64,000 bases of DNA from assembly GCA_029261295.1 (NCBI GenBank), contig JAJDBP010000032.1, positions 1 through 64,000 on the forward strand. The letters run 5' to 3'. The notes under the pieces are model-generated. The model did not search any database. It was not told where the DNA came from and saw only the letters and a program-made list of their open reading frames with translations. The position numbers and the translations under genes are program-made. Origin of the DNA: Nitrospirales bacterium (GTDB taxonomy: Bacteria; Nitrospirota; Nitrospiria; Nitrospirales; UBA8639). Shown piece after piece: positions 16,973-26,701 of the stretch (position 1 is the first letter of the stretch; every line of letters begins with the position of its first letter).

Positions 16973-18823
16973 TTACAAATCAGGAAAGTGAAAGTTACCT
17001 GGCAAATCTAGAGAAAACGTTGCGCCATGCCCAATTCCCTCACTGTGAGCTCGCAAAGCTCCTCCGATATTTTTGGCCATAAGTGCTCCATTATGGATAC
17101 TCATTCCACCTCGACCCTCATTGGCATTATTTTTTTGTCTGAAAATTTTTGTGAGATCCTCAGAATCAATTCCGACTCCAGAATCCACCACTTCCAAGCA
17201 GAGAGAATCAGGAGGGCCCGGAACAAGTTTTGCCCGCACCGTAAGTTGCTTAAGAGAAACCGAGGTCATGGCTTGGCAAGCATTACGTATCACATCAACC
17301 AAAATCTCCAATACTTTATGCTTATCCACTATAAGTAAGGGGATTTCTTGTAATTCACGGTCTACAATAATTTTCAAAGATTCGACTAGTTCATGATTCT
17401 CCGTTAATGCTTCTTCCAATAATTCCACGACAGAAATAGGCTCAGTTATGTCAGGTGCCTTCGCAAGATCCTGTTGCGATGCCACGCAATGCTGCGCATG
17501 CTGTGCGTTTTCGCGCAATCGATTTAATTCAACGATCGCCGCTTGTTGCTCCTCCCCTAACTGTTTAGCTAATTTTTCTAAATACGCGGGCACCTGTTTT
17601 CCTTTTGGATTGGTAGATAAATAATTACCAAGATCTTCGCGATGTTTTTGGAAAAGTTGTGAGATACGTCCCACATCCCCTACGATTGAATGTTTGACAA
17701 GTTCAGTGACAACTCCGATAGAGACATTAATACTATTCAACACGTTCCCCACATTATGCAGGACATCTGAAGCCACCTCGGCCATTCCTAGCTGTCGAGA
17801 CGTATCCAAAAGCTTCTCATGCAATTCTAATTTTTCTTCTTCCATTCGCTTACGTAGAGTAATATCCTGCGCCACACAAACTAGCCCCTGAAATTGACCC
17901 TGCTCATCTTGCATCATGGAACCGGAAACTGAAATCGGAATGACTTGCCCTTCACTTGTCAAAAAACTGGACTCAATGCCACTCACCGATCCTTGTAGAA
18001 GTAAATTCTCAATAATAGAACCTTGGGCAAATTCTTCGCCAAAAATCAGGCCAGGAGACTGCCCCACTAATGCATCTTCCTCATACCCCAAGAGCTCTAA
18101 CAAGGATGGATTGACCGAGCCAATCGTCAAATTGGCATCGATCACTAATAGAGAATCTGCCATGGACCGTATGACATTATTGACATACACTTTTGAAGTG
18201 GCCAATTCATCCTTAGCCAACGCCAATTCAGCCTCTTGCTCGGCGATACTCGGGTTATCTGAAGACTGGGGAACGGGATCTAACTGACCATTCCTACTCG
18301 TTAACGCTGGTTCATCTGGCTTACTTGAGGTAGATGACGATAATGCGCTTAGACACAACACCAATTGAAAAAGATCTTCAGGCTCTCCTGCCATTCGAAA
18401 CATGGTCCATTGCGCCGAACGACTCAGCCCTTGGCTTATTTGCCAGATCCTTTCATCACTCGGCCAACACACAATACAGAGCAACGTTTCGTCTAACCCC
18501 CACATCTTTTCAATCTGTTCTCTGACCCCATCCCACGAATCCCTTCGTGCTTCCAACAAGATGAGGCCATAGGGTCGACCCATCTGTTTCGCCTCCCAAA
18601 TCTCTTGGAAAACGGCATCCCAATCCTTGACCCTCACCAACCCAAAGGACGAAACACTTTGATCTCCAGCTGTCGGGCTTACAAATGTCGTTGTCTCGTA
18701 GTGAGAAGAGGTGGCGACCTCATGGGAAACCTGCATGGCTTGCCATACAAAATTATCCGTATGAGAGTCATGACAAATAGATAAAACGCGCCGAAGAGAA
18801 GTATGGATTGCCGTAGACATCAT
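16973..18823 (-). CDS. PAS histidine kinase with LHNVGNVLNS phosphoacceptor helix
   Basis: 616 residues, no membrane helix. The first 160 residues look like a receiver-type fold without clear phosphorylation residues. A PAS domain covers about 213-330 (VIDANLTIGSVNPSLLELLG, then VCVAQDITLRKRMEEE). The dimerisation helix reads EVASDVLHNVGNVLNSINVS, with His356 as the likely phosphoacceptor. The ATPase domain has NACQAM, VVDSGVGID and a shortened lid before GRGGMSIHNGALMAKNIGG. The segment YLSTNPKGKQVPAYLEKLAK is shared with the kinases at 20015-21313 and 22026-22892, so they are paralogues. The signal is unknown. Confidence 0.88.
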   Translation of the reverse strand: MMSTAIHTSLRRVLSICHDSHTDNFVWQAMQVSHEVATSSHYETTTFVSPTAGDQSVSSFGLVRVKDWDAVFQEIWEAKQMGRPYGLILLEARRDSWDGVREQIEKMWGLDETLLCIVCWPSDERIWQISQGLSRSAQWTMFRMAGEPEDLFQLVLCLSALSSSTSSKPDEPALTSRNGQLDPVPQSSDNPSIAEQEAELALAKDELATSKVYVNNVIRSMADSLLVIDANLTIGSVNPSLLELLGYEEDALVGQSPGLIFGEEFAQGSIIENLLLQGSVSGIESSFLTSEGQVIPISVSGSMMQDEQGQFQGLVCVAQDITLRKRMEEEKLELHEKLLDTSRQLGMAEVASDVLHNVGNVLNSINVSIGVVTELVKHSIVGDVGRISQLFQKHREDLGNYLSTNPKGKQVPAYLEKLAKQLGEEQQAAIVELNRLRENAQHAQHCVASQQDLAKAPDITEPISVVELLEEALTENHELVESLKIIVDRELQEIPLLIVDKHKVLEILVDVIRNACQAMTSVSLKQLTVRAKLVPGPPDSLCLEVVDSGVGIDSEDLTKIFRQKNNANEGRGGMSIHNGALMAKNIGGALRAHSEGIGHGATFSLDLPGNFHFPDL

Positions 18824-18929
18824 GTTTTGATAAAAAAATCCTTACTGTTTCCTATCGCAAAAATATTCCTAACTATCGCTTTAACCCATGACTATCCCAA
18901 TAAAAAAACCTTCAAGACCATAATGTGCG

Positions 18930-19910
18930 TTACGCCGGTAAGGTCACTGTAAAGATCGATCCCTCTCCAAGGGCCGATTGAACTGATATGGCCCCGCCAT
19001 ATTGGTCGGCAATGCGCTTACAGACCGCAAGCCCAATACCTGTCCCCTCATACTCATCTTTTCTATGTAATCGCTTGAACATGCCAAAAATCTTGTCGAG
19101 GAATTCCGATGGAATACCAATACCTCGATCCTCAATGGAAATCTGACAGAGTTTTTTTGAATTCTTTGTTCCAATTTGCCGTCGATCCTGAATCATCATG
19201 CCTGAAATTCGAATGACTGGGGCCACGCCCACTTTGTGGAATTTCAAGGCATTCCCAATGAGATTCTGAAACAACTGTCGCATGAGCACGGCATCACCCT
19301 GAATCACAGGAAGCTCTTCCACCTGAATTTCGGCCTGCAACTCTTCTACTTTCGATTCAAAATCCGACAGAATATCGTGCACCATTCTCTCCAAAGACAG
19401 AGGGACACATTGCGAATCTGGGGCATTGATTCGGGAGTAGAGCAATAGCCCTTCAATCAATTGCTGCATTCGACTTGCTGCTAAGGTTACCCGATCGAGA
19501 TAATGATGCCCCTGCTCATTTAATCCCGAGCCTTGTTTCACTCGCAGTAAATCTATAAACACTTGAATCGAATGAAGCGGTTCCTGCAAATCATGGGCTG
19601 CCAAAGAGGCAAATTGCTCTAAGGCCTCGTTTGATCTGGCCCATTCTTCAGTCTTTTGGCGCAGAGTCGACTCCGTTTGATTCAATGCCTGCAATTCCGT
19701 CAAAGCTTGGTCTCGGCAAGCAGAAATTTCCAGATTACGCGCTTCTAATTCACGAATCGATTCCGTTAATTGACTTATCGTTTCTTCTTCCTGAACCCCG
19801 GCTTGCACCAAACTACGATTACCCTCCTTCAATTCTGCACATTGAATGGTATTTGACTCCTCAGATTCCGATTGAGGAAGCTCAGCCATTCGCCTTGAAA
19901 ACTGGTTCAT
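18930..19910 (-). CDS. Sensor histidine kinase (phytochrome-type HisKA)
   Basis: 326 residues. An N-terminal coiled coil (about 25-95) leads to a standard dimerisation domain with FASLAAHDLQEPLHSIQVF (His106). The ATPase domain shows NLIGNALKFH, IEDRGIGIPSEFLDKIFGMF and GTGIGLAVCKRIAD. It has no sensor domain of its own, so a separate partner probably supplies the signal. Unlike its neighbours it belongs to the common phytochrome-like HisKA class. It lies between two LHNVGN-type kinases on the same strand. Confidence 0.9.
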   Translation of the reverse strand: MNQFSRRMAELPQSESEESNTIQCAELKEGNRSLVQAGVQEEETISQLTESIRELEARNLEISACRDQALTELQALNQTESTLRQKTEEWARSNEALEQFASLAAHDLQEPLHSIQVFIDLLRVKQGSGLNEQGHHYLDRVTLAASRMQQLIEGLLLYSRINAPDSQCVPLSLERMVHDILSDFESKVEELQAEIQVEELPVIQGDAVLMRQLFQNLIGNALKFHKVGVAPVIRISGMMIQDRRQIGTKNSKKLCQISIEDRGIGIPSEFLDKIFGMFKRLHRKDEYEGTGIGLAVCKRIADQYGGAISVQSALGEGSIFTVTLPA

Positions 19911-20014
19911 GAGTTAAGAAAGAAAACGAGAGAAAGGAGAAGAAGGGAAATTGGAAAGCACGTTAGACGGCTTGATGACCCCACATATACGCCAAGGCTG
20001 AAACGCCTTGCCAG

Positions 20015-21313
20015 TCATGCTAACACTACCTCTTTTTGAACTGGGAAGGTGAGTGTAAACATGGCTCCAAGGCCCACGCCGTCACTGTGAACATGCATGG
20101 ATCCCCCCATATCCTGAATGGCCGCAATCGAACTATGCAATCCAATCCCATTACCATCTTTTTTCGTGGTAAATCCTCGAGTGAACATTTTTGATAGATG
20201 TTCAGGTGCAATGCCAATCCCACTATCTTGAATGGTCATCACTACCGAAGATTTATCCTTATCTTGATAATCCACCCGAAGACGTAACTCATGACTGTCT
20301 TGAGATTGTTGTCGCATCGCTTGCTTGGCATTCCTAAGAAGATTCACCAAAATTTGAAGTAATTGATGTTGATCAACCAATACAGGCGGCACCTCTTGAT
20401 ATTCACGATGAATGGTAATCCACGTGGAATCGCCGGGTTGAAAACTTAATTCCATGGCATGAGAAAGCACATCGGCCAATGCAATCTGCTCCGCATGTCC
20501 TGCTGATTTGGCCATAGTCTGATGCGACGCAATAATTTGCTTCATATGGCGAATATTCCTGACAAGTCCCTTCATTTCATTCAGGACCTTTTGCTGTTCA
20601 TCAACAAGGTGTGTCCCAAGTTTCTCGAGAGAGGTCGGAATACGCTTCCCTTTTGGATCTTCTGTGAGGTAGGTCCCTAAACTCTCTTGATGCGTATTGA
20701 TAAGTTCTGCCATACGATTCACAAGTGTGACGGGGGATTGATCAACAACCGACTCCACCATATGTGCCGCAACGGTCACACTGGTGAGCACATTGCCCAC
20801 ATTGTGTAAAACAGTTGAGGCCACATCCGCCATTTCAATTTTATAGGCCGCTTCGCCCAACTGATTCCTCAGGCGTTCTTGTTCAACGAGAAATTGTTTT
20901 CTTTCCTGAGCCCGCTGAAGGACCCATTTCAATGCCATCGGTGCCATCGTTTCATCTACGCGATACCCCTTGTCATCTTCAAGAATTTTGCCTGCCTCAC
21001 TTTTGTCCTCTGAGACATTCATGATTCCAAAAGGAATTCCATGTTCTCCTCCTGGAACTACCTGATTCAACTGCAGCCACGCCTTTAGGTCTTTTCGGCA
21101 ATCACAGATCAGCACGTCGTACTGAATTCCTGAAGAAGGTTCGGTTTGAGACTTTTGAGGGGTCGCGGCCCATTCAATGGATGGCTCAGAATCTAGAGAG
21201 GAGATAACAGGGCGGAGGAACAACGGGATCGAATCCTGCTCAAACGCCACCATTAAGATATGAATGGGGTAGCTACTAGAAATAGACTGAGAATCAGAAG
21301 GTAACATGGACAT
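20015..21313 (-). CDS. Histidine kinase with LHNVGNVLTS phosphoacceptor helix
   Basis: 432 residues. A degenerate receiver-like domain (about 15-130) precedes a coiled coil and the helix DVASTVLHNVGNVLTSVTVA (His170). The linker YLTEDPKGKRIPTSLEKLGT matches the paralogues at 16973-18823 and 22026-22892. The ATPase domain is complete: NLLRNAKQAM, IQDSGIGIAPEHLSKMF, FTTKKDGNGIGLHSS. It is the best-preserved catalytic core of the three paralogues. It sits about 150 bases downstream of the response regulator gene, on the same strand. Confidence 0.9.
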   Translation of the reverse strand: MSMLPSDSQSISSSYPIHILMVAFEQDSIPLFLRPVISSLDSEPSIEWAATPQKSQTEPSSGIQYDVLICDCRKDLKAWLQLNQVVPGGEHGIPFGIMNVSEDKSEAGKILEDDKGYRVDETMAPMALKWVLQRAQERKQFLVEQERLRNQLGEAAYKIEMADVASTVLHNVGNVLTSVTVAAHMVESVVDQSPVTLVNRMAELINTHQESLGTYLTEDPKGKRIPTSLEKLGTHLVDEQQKVLNEMKGLVRNIRHMKQIIASHQTMAKSAGHAEQIALADVLSHAMELSFQPGDSTWITIHREYQEVPPVLVDQHQLLQILVNLLRNAKQAMRQQSQDSHELRLRVDYQDKDKSSVVMTIQDSGIGIAPEHLSKMFTRGFTTKKDGNGIGLHSSIAAIQDMGGSMHVHSDGVGLGAMFTLTFPVQKEVVLA

Positions 21314-21462
21314 TCATTTGACGGGTAAACAAATAAGAAGGCACGCTTATAAGGAATATGGGTTAAGCCGGATGGGGAAAATTTCTCTTACCATCCGGGA
21401 TGACCTCTTCAACTCTTAAACCTGAGGGCATAAAGAAAGGATAAGACCCTCCAGGATTTTCT

Positions 21463-22026
21463 TTAGTTCGCTTTGACCGTTTCTTCTGCCCGCTCTTCAG
21501 CCCATTTGGCCAACAAATCTAATTGGGATTTAGCTTGCCGTGATTCAGCCCACCGCTTGGTTAATGAATTCGCCAACTGCCAAACTTCAATGTTATCAAA
21601 TGGCTTTCTGAGGATAAGCAATTGGTCATTTTTATTTAATCGTTGGATCACATCTTCCCATGCATGATCAGAGAACGCTGTGCAGATGACCACTTGTAGG
21701 TCAGGATCTTCTTGCCATAAATGCTCAACTGTCTCGACCCCATCCCATCCCGGCGGCATACGCATATCGACAAAAGCCACGGCGTAAGGTCGTTCGGCCT
21801 TCATAGCCTCTTGAACCATGCGATAGCCCATTTGCCCTTGATCAGCACATTCAACCTCGAATTTTTCCACGATTTTTTGCTCTTCGACATCATCGAATAA
21901 TTCAGCACGAACTTCCTGGAGTAATGATGTGTCCAGAGAACGTTCCAAAATTTTCCGGAAATCATCGTGAATGGCCACATTATCATCAATCACCAAAATC
22001 CTGCGGTTTGCCTGTTCCATATCCAT
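21463..22026 (-). CDS. Response regulator with extended receiver domain
   Basis: 187 residues. The receiver shows RILVIDDN, phosphoacceptor Asp87 in FVDMRMPPGWDG, CTAFSD and Lys141 in LRKPFD. A roughly 30-residue insertion after the first helix (around 31-62, acidic) matches a receiver subfamily with the MRMPPGWDGVET signature. The C terminus is helical without a DNA-binding domain. Its start overlaps the stop of the preceding kinase by one base (TAATG), so the two are translationally coupled and probably form a cognate pair. Confidence 0.9.
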   Translation of the reverse strand: MDMEQANRRILVIDDNVAIHDDFRKILERSLDTSLLQEVRAELFDDVEEQKIVEKFEVECADQGQMGYRMVQEAMKAERPYAVAFVDMRMPPGWDGVETVEHLWQEDPDLQVVICTAFSDHAWEDVIQRLNKNDQLLILRKPFDNIEVWQLANSLTKRWAESRQAKSQLDLLAKWAEERAEETVKAN

Positions 22027-22892
22027 TATTGAATTTCCTCCATGTGAATAACTGGTATATCAAGCGTAAAAGTCGCTCCCCGTTGCAAACCATCACTCCA
22101 AACCCGTAGGGAGCCCCCAAGGTATTTGGCAGCTAGGGCACTGGCGTGAAGGTCCGGTATCTGATGCGATTGTTCCCCCAATTTTGAAGGTAAAAATACC
22201 CGAGTTAAACAATCCGATGAGATTCCTCGACCCGTATCTTCAACCTGAAACCGCACAAATCCATCACGATCTGGACATGGCAAGACATGGAGAATTAATT
22301 TTGAGGTTTTTTCTGCAGTATCTCGCATCGCATTCAGGGCATTTCGAATAAGATTCACCAAAATTGGGCTCAACTTGGATACCTCTAAAATGCCTTCCCC
22401 CACCAAATGATAATCTCGAATCACCTTAATCCCCATCCGATCCAGTTCTCCTTGATGGGGAATTATGGCTTCATCCATGACTTCCGCAAAGTGAACGGTA
22501 TCCTTGAATCCACCAACCCGATCAGGCGTTTGCCCTGCCGTCAAGAAATATTCCAACTGCTCAAGGTAATAATTCAGTGTCGACAGTTCCGCAAGGGTAT
22601 TCAAATGGGTCTGACGCAATTCAAGACTTAATTGCCCTAAAAAATGTGGAATTTTTATTCCTTTAGGATCCTGCGTGAGATACCATCCAACGTTATCTTG
22701 GTGAGCCTCCAGCATATCGGCAATACGACCAACATCATCGACATGGAATTCCCGTAGTTGATGTTGAATCAAACCCGCTGAGACATGCACACTATTCAAA
22801 ACATTCCTCATTTTATGAAAAACAGCCTCGCCCCCTTTGTTTGGGGCCACATCTATGTCTGATTCTTTTGGAAAAACAGTGCTTGTTCCCAT
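22026..22892 (-). CDS. Degenerate LHNVGN-family histidine kinase
   Basis: 288 residues, the smallest of the three paralogues. The helix reads VFHKMRNVLNSVHVS (His26) in place of LHNVGNVLNS, and YLTQDPKGIKIPHFLGQL keeps the family linker. The ATPase domain retains NLIRNALNAM and VEDTGRGIS, but the usual G2 box (GxGLxxxH) is replaced by IPDLHASALAAK. Nucleotide binding may therefore be weakened. It is coupled to the response regulator by a TAATG overlap. It could be an active kinase of an odd type, a phosphatase, or a pseudokinase scaffold. Confidence 0.82.
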   Translation of the reverse strand: MGTSTVFPKESDIDVAPNKGGEAVFHKMRNVLNSVHVSAGLIQHQLREFHVDDVGRIADMLEAHQDNVGWYLTQDPKGIKIPHFLGQLSLELRQTHLNTLAELSTLNYYLEQLEYFLTAGQTPDRVGGFKDTVHFAEVMDEAIIPHQGELDRMGIKVIRDYHLVGEGILEVSKLSPILVNLIRNALNAMRDTAEKTSKLILHVLPCPDRDGFVRFQVEDTGRGISSDCLTRVFLPSKLGEQSHQIPDLHASALAAKYLGGSLRVWSDGLQRGATFTLDIPVIHMEEIQ

Positions 22893-23199
22893 AAATCATC
22901 TTACCCAATGGTAGATAAATCTTTACCCAAGGTTCTCTGAGCCTAGAGCATAAATCTCTCTTACCTTCACTAAAACTCTTTATGCCAAAGGCGCGAACCA
23001 ATCTGGTCTTTATTCCCTGACCAGAACGCTTTTCCAGTATTAGAGAATAAATCGGTTATTTGACCAAGAACTTTAAAGAGATTTCACCAAGTCCCGGCTC
23101 CAAAATATTTCTGATATCCCCAAAAACATGGTAATATTCAGTCATTCTTGGTCATGACCTTCACTTCCTCATACCCAACACATCCTCCTCCTGCACTCC
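22893..23199. other. Divergent intergenic region
   Basis: 307 bases between the minus-strand kinase operon and the plus-strand acyltransferase fusion. It should hold both promoters. I see no RNA gene and no near-consensus promoter. Confidence 0.4.
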
Positions 23200-26100
23200 A
23201 TGACTAATCCTTTCTCAACGACTCCAGACAATGCGGCTTCCACCAGGGCACTGCGTGGACTCCTTATTACGCAATTTTTTGGAGCCTTCAATGATAATGC
23301 CTGGAAACTCATGATTGCCCTTTTGGCCATCAAGCAAGTGGCGACCACCGGCGTTGGATCCGGGCCAGCATTTGAGTTGGCATCACAAGCTCAAACCACT
23401 CAAGCCTTTGTGATCTTTACCCTTCCCTTAATGGTGTTCTCTGCCTTTGCCGGAGTCTTTTCTGACCGCTTCAGTAAACGCACCGTCATTGTCATGATGA
23501 AAGGGCTAGAAGTTCTTTTGATGAGTGCAGGGACAGCTGCTCTGTTCTTTAACCCAGAAGGAGGCCTTTTCCCTCTTCTCGTTCTCGCTGGAATGGGGGC
23601 ACAAAGTGCATTCTTCAGTCCTTCAAAATATGGCATTCTCCCAGAACTATTACCCCACAACCGGTTATCATGGGGAAATGGGCAACTGGAAATGTGGACC
23701 TTTCTCGCAATTATTGGTGGAACTGCGATGGCAGGCCCCTTGCTCGACCTGTCCGGTCACATGCCCTGGTTGGCTGGACTTGCGTTGGTTATATGTTCAG
23801 GAATAGGGCTCTGGGCCTCCCTCTCCATACCTCCAGTTCCCCAAGCCCGACCTGATGGAGGAATTCACGAAACATGGCAGGCAGCCATTGACGCTCTCCG
23901 CACAGATCGAACTCTCACTTTAGGTGTTCTAGGCTCCATCGCATTTTGGTCGTTAGCCAGCTTGGTTGGACAAGACGTTTTAGTCTATGCGAAAGCCGTC
24001 CTGCATTTATCCGATACCTATTCTGGCTTTCCTCTCGCAGCGTTTGGGATAGGTGTCGGATTGGGCTCTCTCCTCGTCGGAAAACTCTCGGCTACAAAGG
24101 TAGAAATGGGATACCTCCCTTTTGGGGGAATTGGCATTACGCTTAGCCTTGTGGCCTTGGGTTTCTTAAAACCAGAATTAGTTGGCACCTTATTGGGGAT
24201 GGCCTGCTTAGGACTCTCAAGTGGATTTGTGGTCGTCCCTCTCAATGCTCTTATTCAATGGCGAGCACCAGCAGATCGCCGGGGAGCTGTCATAGCCTTT
24301 TCTAATACTTTGGTATTTGGAGGGGTTCTCATTGGATCCTTGGGGTGCGGCGCGTTGGCCTCCCTGGGTTTGAATGCCAGTACCATTTTTCTAGTTTCTG
24401 GAATTGGAAGTGGCCTACTCACCCTTTGGGCCATGTATCAATTACCCGAAACATTTATCCGTCTCGTCTTGGTTCTATTTACTCATAGTCTGTATCGACT
24501 CACCATTCTTGGAAGAGAGAACCTCCCTCAAAAAGGAGGCGCACTCTTAATTCCCAACCATGTGTCTTTCATTGACGGATTCCTGCTTTTAGCCACGACT
24601 GACCGACCCATTCGCTTTGTCGTGGATCAAATCTATTACGATAATAGATTCCTCAACCCATTCGCGAAAATTATGGGGGCTATTCCCATTTCTTCCAACG
24701 GCTCCCCAAAAGAAATTCTCTATGCTTTACGAGAAGCGGGACGTCGGTTAGATGACGGGGAATTAGTCTGTATCTTCCCTGAAGGCCAAATTACCCGCAC
24801 AGGGAATCTTTTACCCTTTCGCGCGGGATTCACTCGGATTGTCAAAGGTCGTGATATTCCTATCATTCCTATCCATCTTGATCGTGTCTGGGGAAGCATT
24901 TTTAGTTTTATTGGTGGAAAGTTTTTAGCCAAGTGGCCTTCACGTATTCCCTATCCCATCACCATTTCATTAGGGAAACCTCTTCCGGCAACCACATCGA
25001 CAGATGGTCTTCGTCAAGCCATTCAAGAACTAGGGGAGGTAGCCTGGTCGGTACGAAAATCTAGTAGCCGTCCTTTACACCATAGCTTTGTCTCATCTAT
25101 GCGAAAGCACCCCTTTCGCTTTGTATTTGGAGATGCAACCAAGCCACATATGTCCTGTGTGCAAGCCTTGATCGGGGCGATTGCTTTAGCAAGGGCCTTG
25201 CGACCAGACTGGGAAGGGCAACACACTGTCGGATTACTCTTGCCACCAAGCGTTGGTGGAGCACTGGCTAATATTGCGGCCACACTTTCCGGTCGAACCA
25301 GTGTTAATCTAAATTATACAGCTGGCATCACGGGGCTCGAATCTGCTTCCAAGCAAGCCGGATTGATGACTGTCTTGACCAATCGAGTCTTCCTTGAAAA
25401 GGCAAAAGTTCAACTTCCAAGCAACCTCATTCCTATCTGGATTGAAGATGTGCGAAACACCATTGACTCACGTGCTAAAGTCACGGCTCTTCTCCTTGCC
25501 ATTTTCGCCCCTATTCGATTTCTTGAGCGTGCCTGTGGAGCCATTACACATCCGACCAATGAAGATTTAGCCACAATTATTTTCAGTAGTGGGAGCACCG
25601 GAGAACCCAAAGGGGTCATGTTGAGTCATTTCAACCTGGACTCTAATGTGGAAGGCATCGCACAATTACTCCACGTGGACCAACATGACCGTCTGTTGGG
25701 AATTTTGCCCTTTTTCCATTCTTTTGGATATTTAGCCACCCTTTGGTTTCCCAGTATCCATGGAGCTGGAATTGTCTTTCATCCCTCCCCCTTAGATGCA
25801 GTAGGGATCGGGGATTTGATTCATCGCCACAAGGCTACGGTCCTATTGGCAACACCTACGTTCTTACAACTTTATGTTCGCCGATGTTCCCCGGAACAAT
25901 TCGGTTCCCTTCGAATTGTTCTCACAGGCGCGGAAAAATTATCCGATAGACTCTTAACAGCTTTTGAAGAGCGCTTTGGTATTCGCCCAATTGAAGGATA
26001 CGGCGTGACTGAATGTTCCCCAGTGATCGCAGTAAATTGCCCTGATTTTCGTGCGGCTGGATTCTTTCAACCGGCTTCCCGACAAGGTACTGTCGGAAAA

Positions 26101-26661
26101 GCTCTCCCTGGAGTTTCACTCCGGATTGTCGATCCAGACACCTTTGAGCCATTACCAGTTGGCACCGCGGGCATGCTTCTGGTGAAAGGACCGAATGTCA
26201 TGGATGGCTATTTAGGTCGTGAAGATCTGACAAAAATGGCGATCCGGGAAGGGTGGTACATCACAGGTGATATTGCCAAACTTGATGAAGACGGATTTCT
26301 GACCATTACAGATCGTCTCTCCAGGTTTTCGAAAATTGGTGGAGAAATGGTTCCCCATGGACGGATTGAGGAAGCTTTTCACCAAGCGATTCAGGCCGAT
26401 AGCATGATGCTGGCTGTCACAGCTATTCCCGATGAACGTAAAGGGGAGCAGCTCGTGGTGTTACACACACTTGAAGAATCCACAATTCCAGATATACTAG
26501 AAAAAGTAACAGTTGGTGGGCTCCCGAATCTTTTCATTCCACGACGGGACAATTTCATAAAAGTCGACCAACTCCCCGTCCTTGGAACTGGAAAATTGGA
26601 TTTACGTGAGCTCAAACGCATAGCCCTAGAACATATTGCCAAACCACAATTATCTCAATAA
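23200..26661 (+). CDS. Trifunctional MFS transporter / PlsC acyltransferase / AMP-dependent acyl ligase
   Basis: 1153 residues in three parts. Residues 1-about 415 form a 12-helix MFS domain of the LplT type (GAFNDNAWKL, SDRFSKRTV). About 425-620 is a PlsC-type acyltransferase with the HX4D motif in NHVSFIDGF (from residue 453) and FPEGQITRTG. About 640-1145 is an AMP-binding ligase with FSSGSTGEPKGVMLSH (from residue 794), GYGVTECSP and YITGDIAKLDEDG. In E. coli LplT flips lysophospholipids and Aas (acyltransferase plus acyl-ACP synthetase) re-acylates them, so this fusion likely recycles lysophospholipid at the inner membrane. No clear ribosome-binding site precedes the ATG at 23200. Confidence 0.9.
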   Translation: MTNPFSTTPDNAASTRALRGLLITQFFGAFNDNAWKLMIALLAIKQVATTGVGSGPAFELASQAQTTQAFVIFTLPLMVFSAFAGVFSDRFSKRTVIVMMKGLEVLLMSAGTAALFFNPEGGLFPLLVLAGMGAQSAFFSPSKYGILPELLPHNRLSWGNGQLEMWTFLAIIGGTAMAGPLLDLSGHMPWLAGLALVICSGIGLWASLSIPPVPQARPDGGIHETWQAAIDALRTDRTLTLGVLGSIAFWSLASLVGQDVLVYAKAVLHLSDTYSGFPLAAFGIGVGLGSLLVGKLSATKVEMGYLPFGGIGITLSLVALGFLKPELVGTLLGMACLGLSSGFVVVPLNALIQWRAPADRRGAVIAFSNTLVFGGVLIGSLGCGALASLGLNASTIFLVSGIGSGLLTLWAMYQLPETFIRLVLVLFTHSLYRLTILGRENLPQKGGALLIPNHVSFIDGFLLLATTDRPIRFVVDQIYYDNRFLNPFAKIMGAIPISSNGSPKEILYALREAGRRLDDGELVCIFPEGQITRTGNLLPFRAGFTRIVKGRDIPIIPIHLDRVWGSIFSFIGGKFLAKWPSRIPYPITISLGKPLPATTSTDGLRQAIQELGEVAWSVRKSSSRPLHHSFVSSMRKHPFRFVFGDATKPHMSCVQALIGAIALARALRPDWEGQHTVGLLLPPSVGGALANIAATLSGRTSVNLNYTAGITGLESASKQAGLMTVLTNRVFLEKAKVQLPSNLIPIWIEDVRNTIDSRAKVTALLLAIFAPIRFLERACGAITHPTNEDLATIIFSSGSTGEPKGVMLSHFNLDSNVEGIAQLLHVDQHDRLLGILPFFHSFGYLATLWFPSIHGAGIVFHPSPLDAVGIGDLIHRHKATVLLATPTFLQLYVRRCSPEQFGSLRIVLTGAEKLSDRLLTAFEERFGIRPIEGYGVTECSPVIAVNCPDFRAAGFFQPASRQGTVGKALPGVSLRIVDPDTFEPLPVGTAGMLLVKGPNVMDGYLGREDLTKMAIREGWYITGDIAKLDEDGFLTITDRLSRFSKIGGEMVPHGRIEEAFHQAIQADSMMLAVTAIPDERKGEQLVVLHTLEESTIPDILEKVTVGGLPNLFIPRRDNFIKVDQLPVLGTGKLDLRELKRIALEHIAKPQLSQ

Positions 26662-26701
26662 AGAAAATTGAGCCATAACTGAAGGGACCACCTTTCCTCG
26701 C

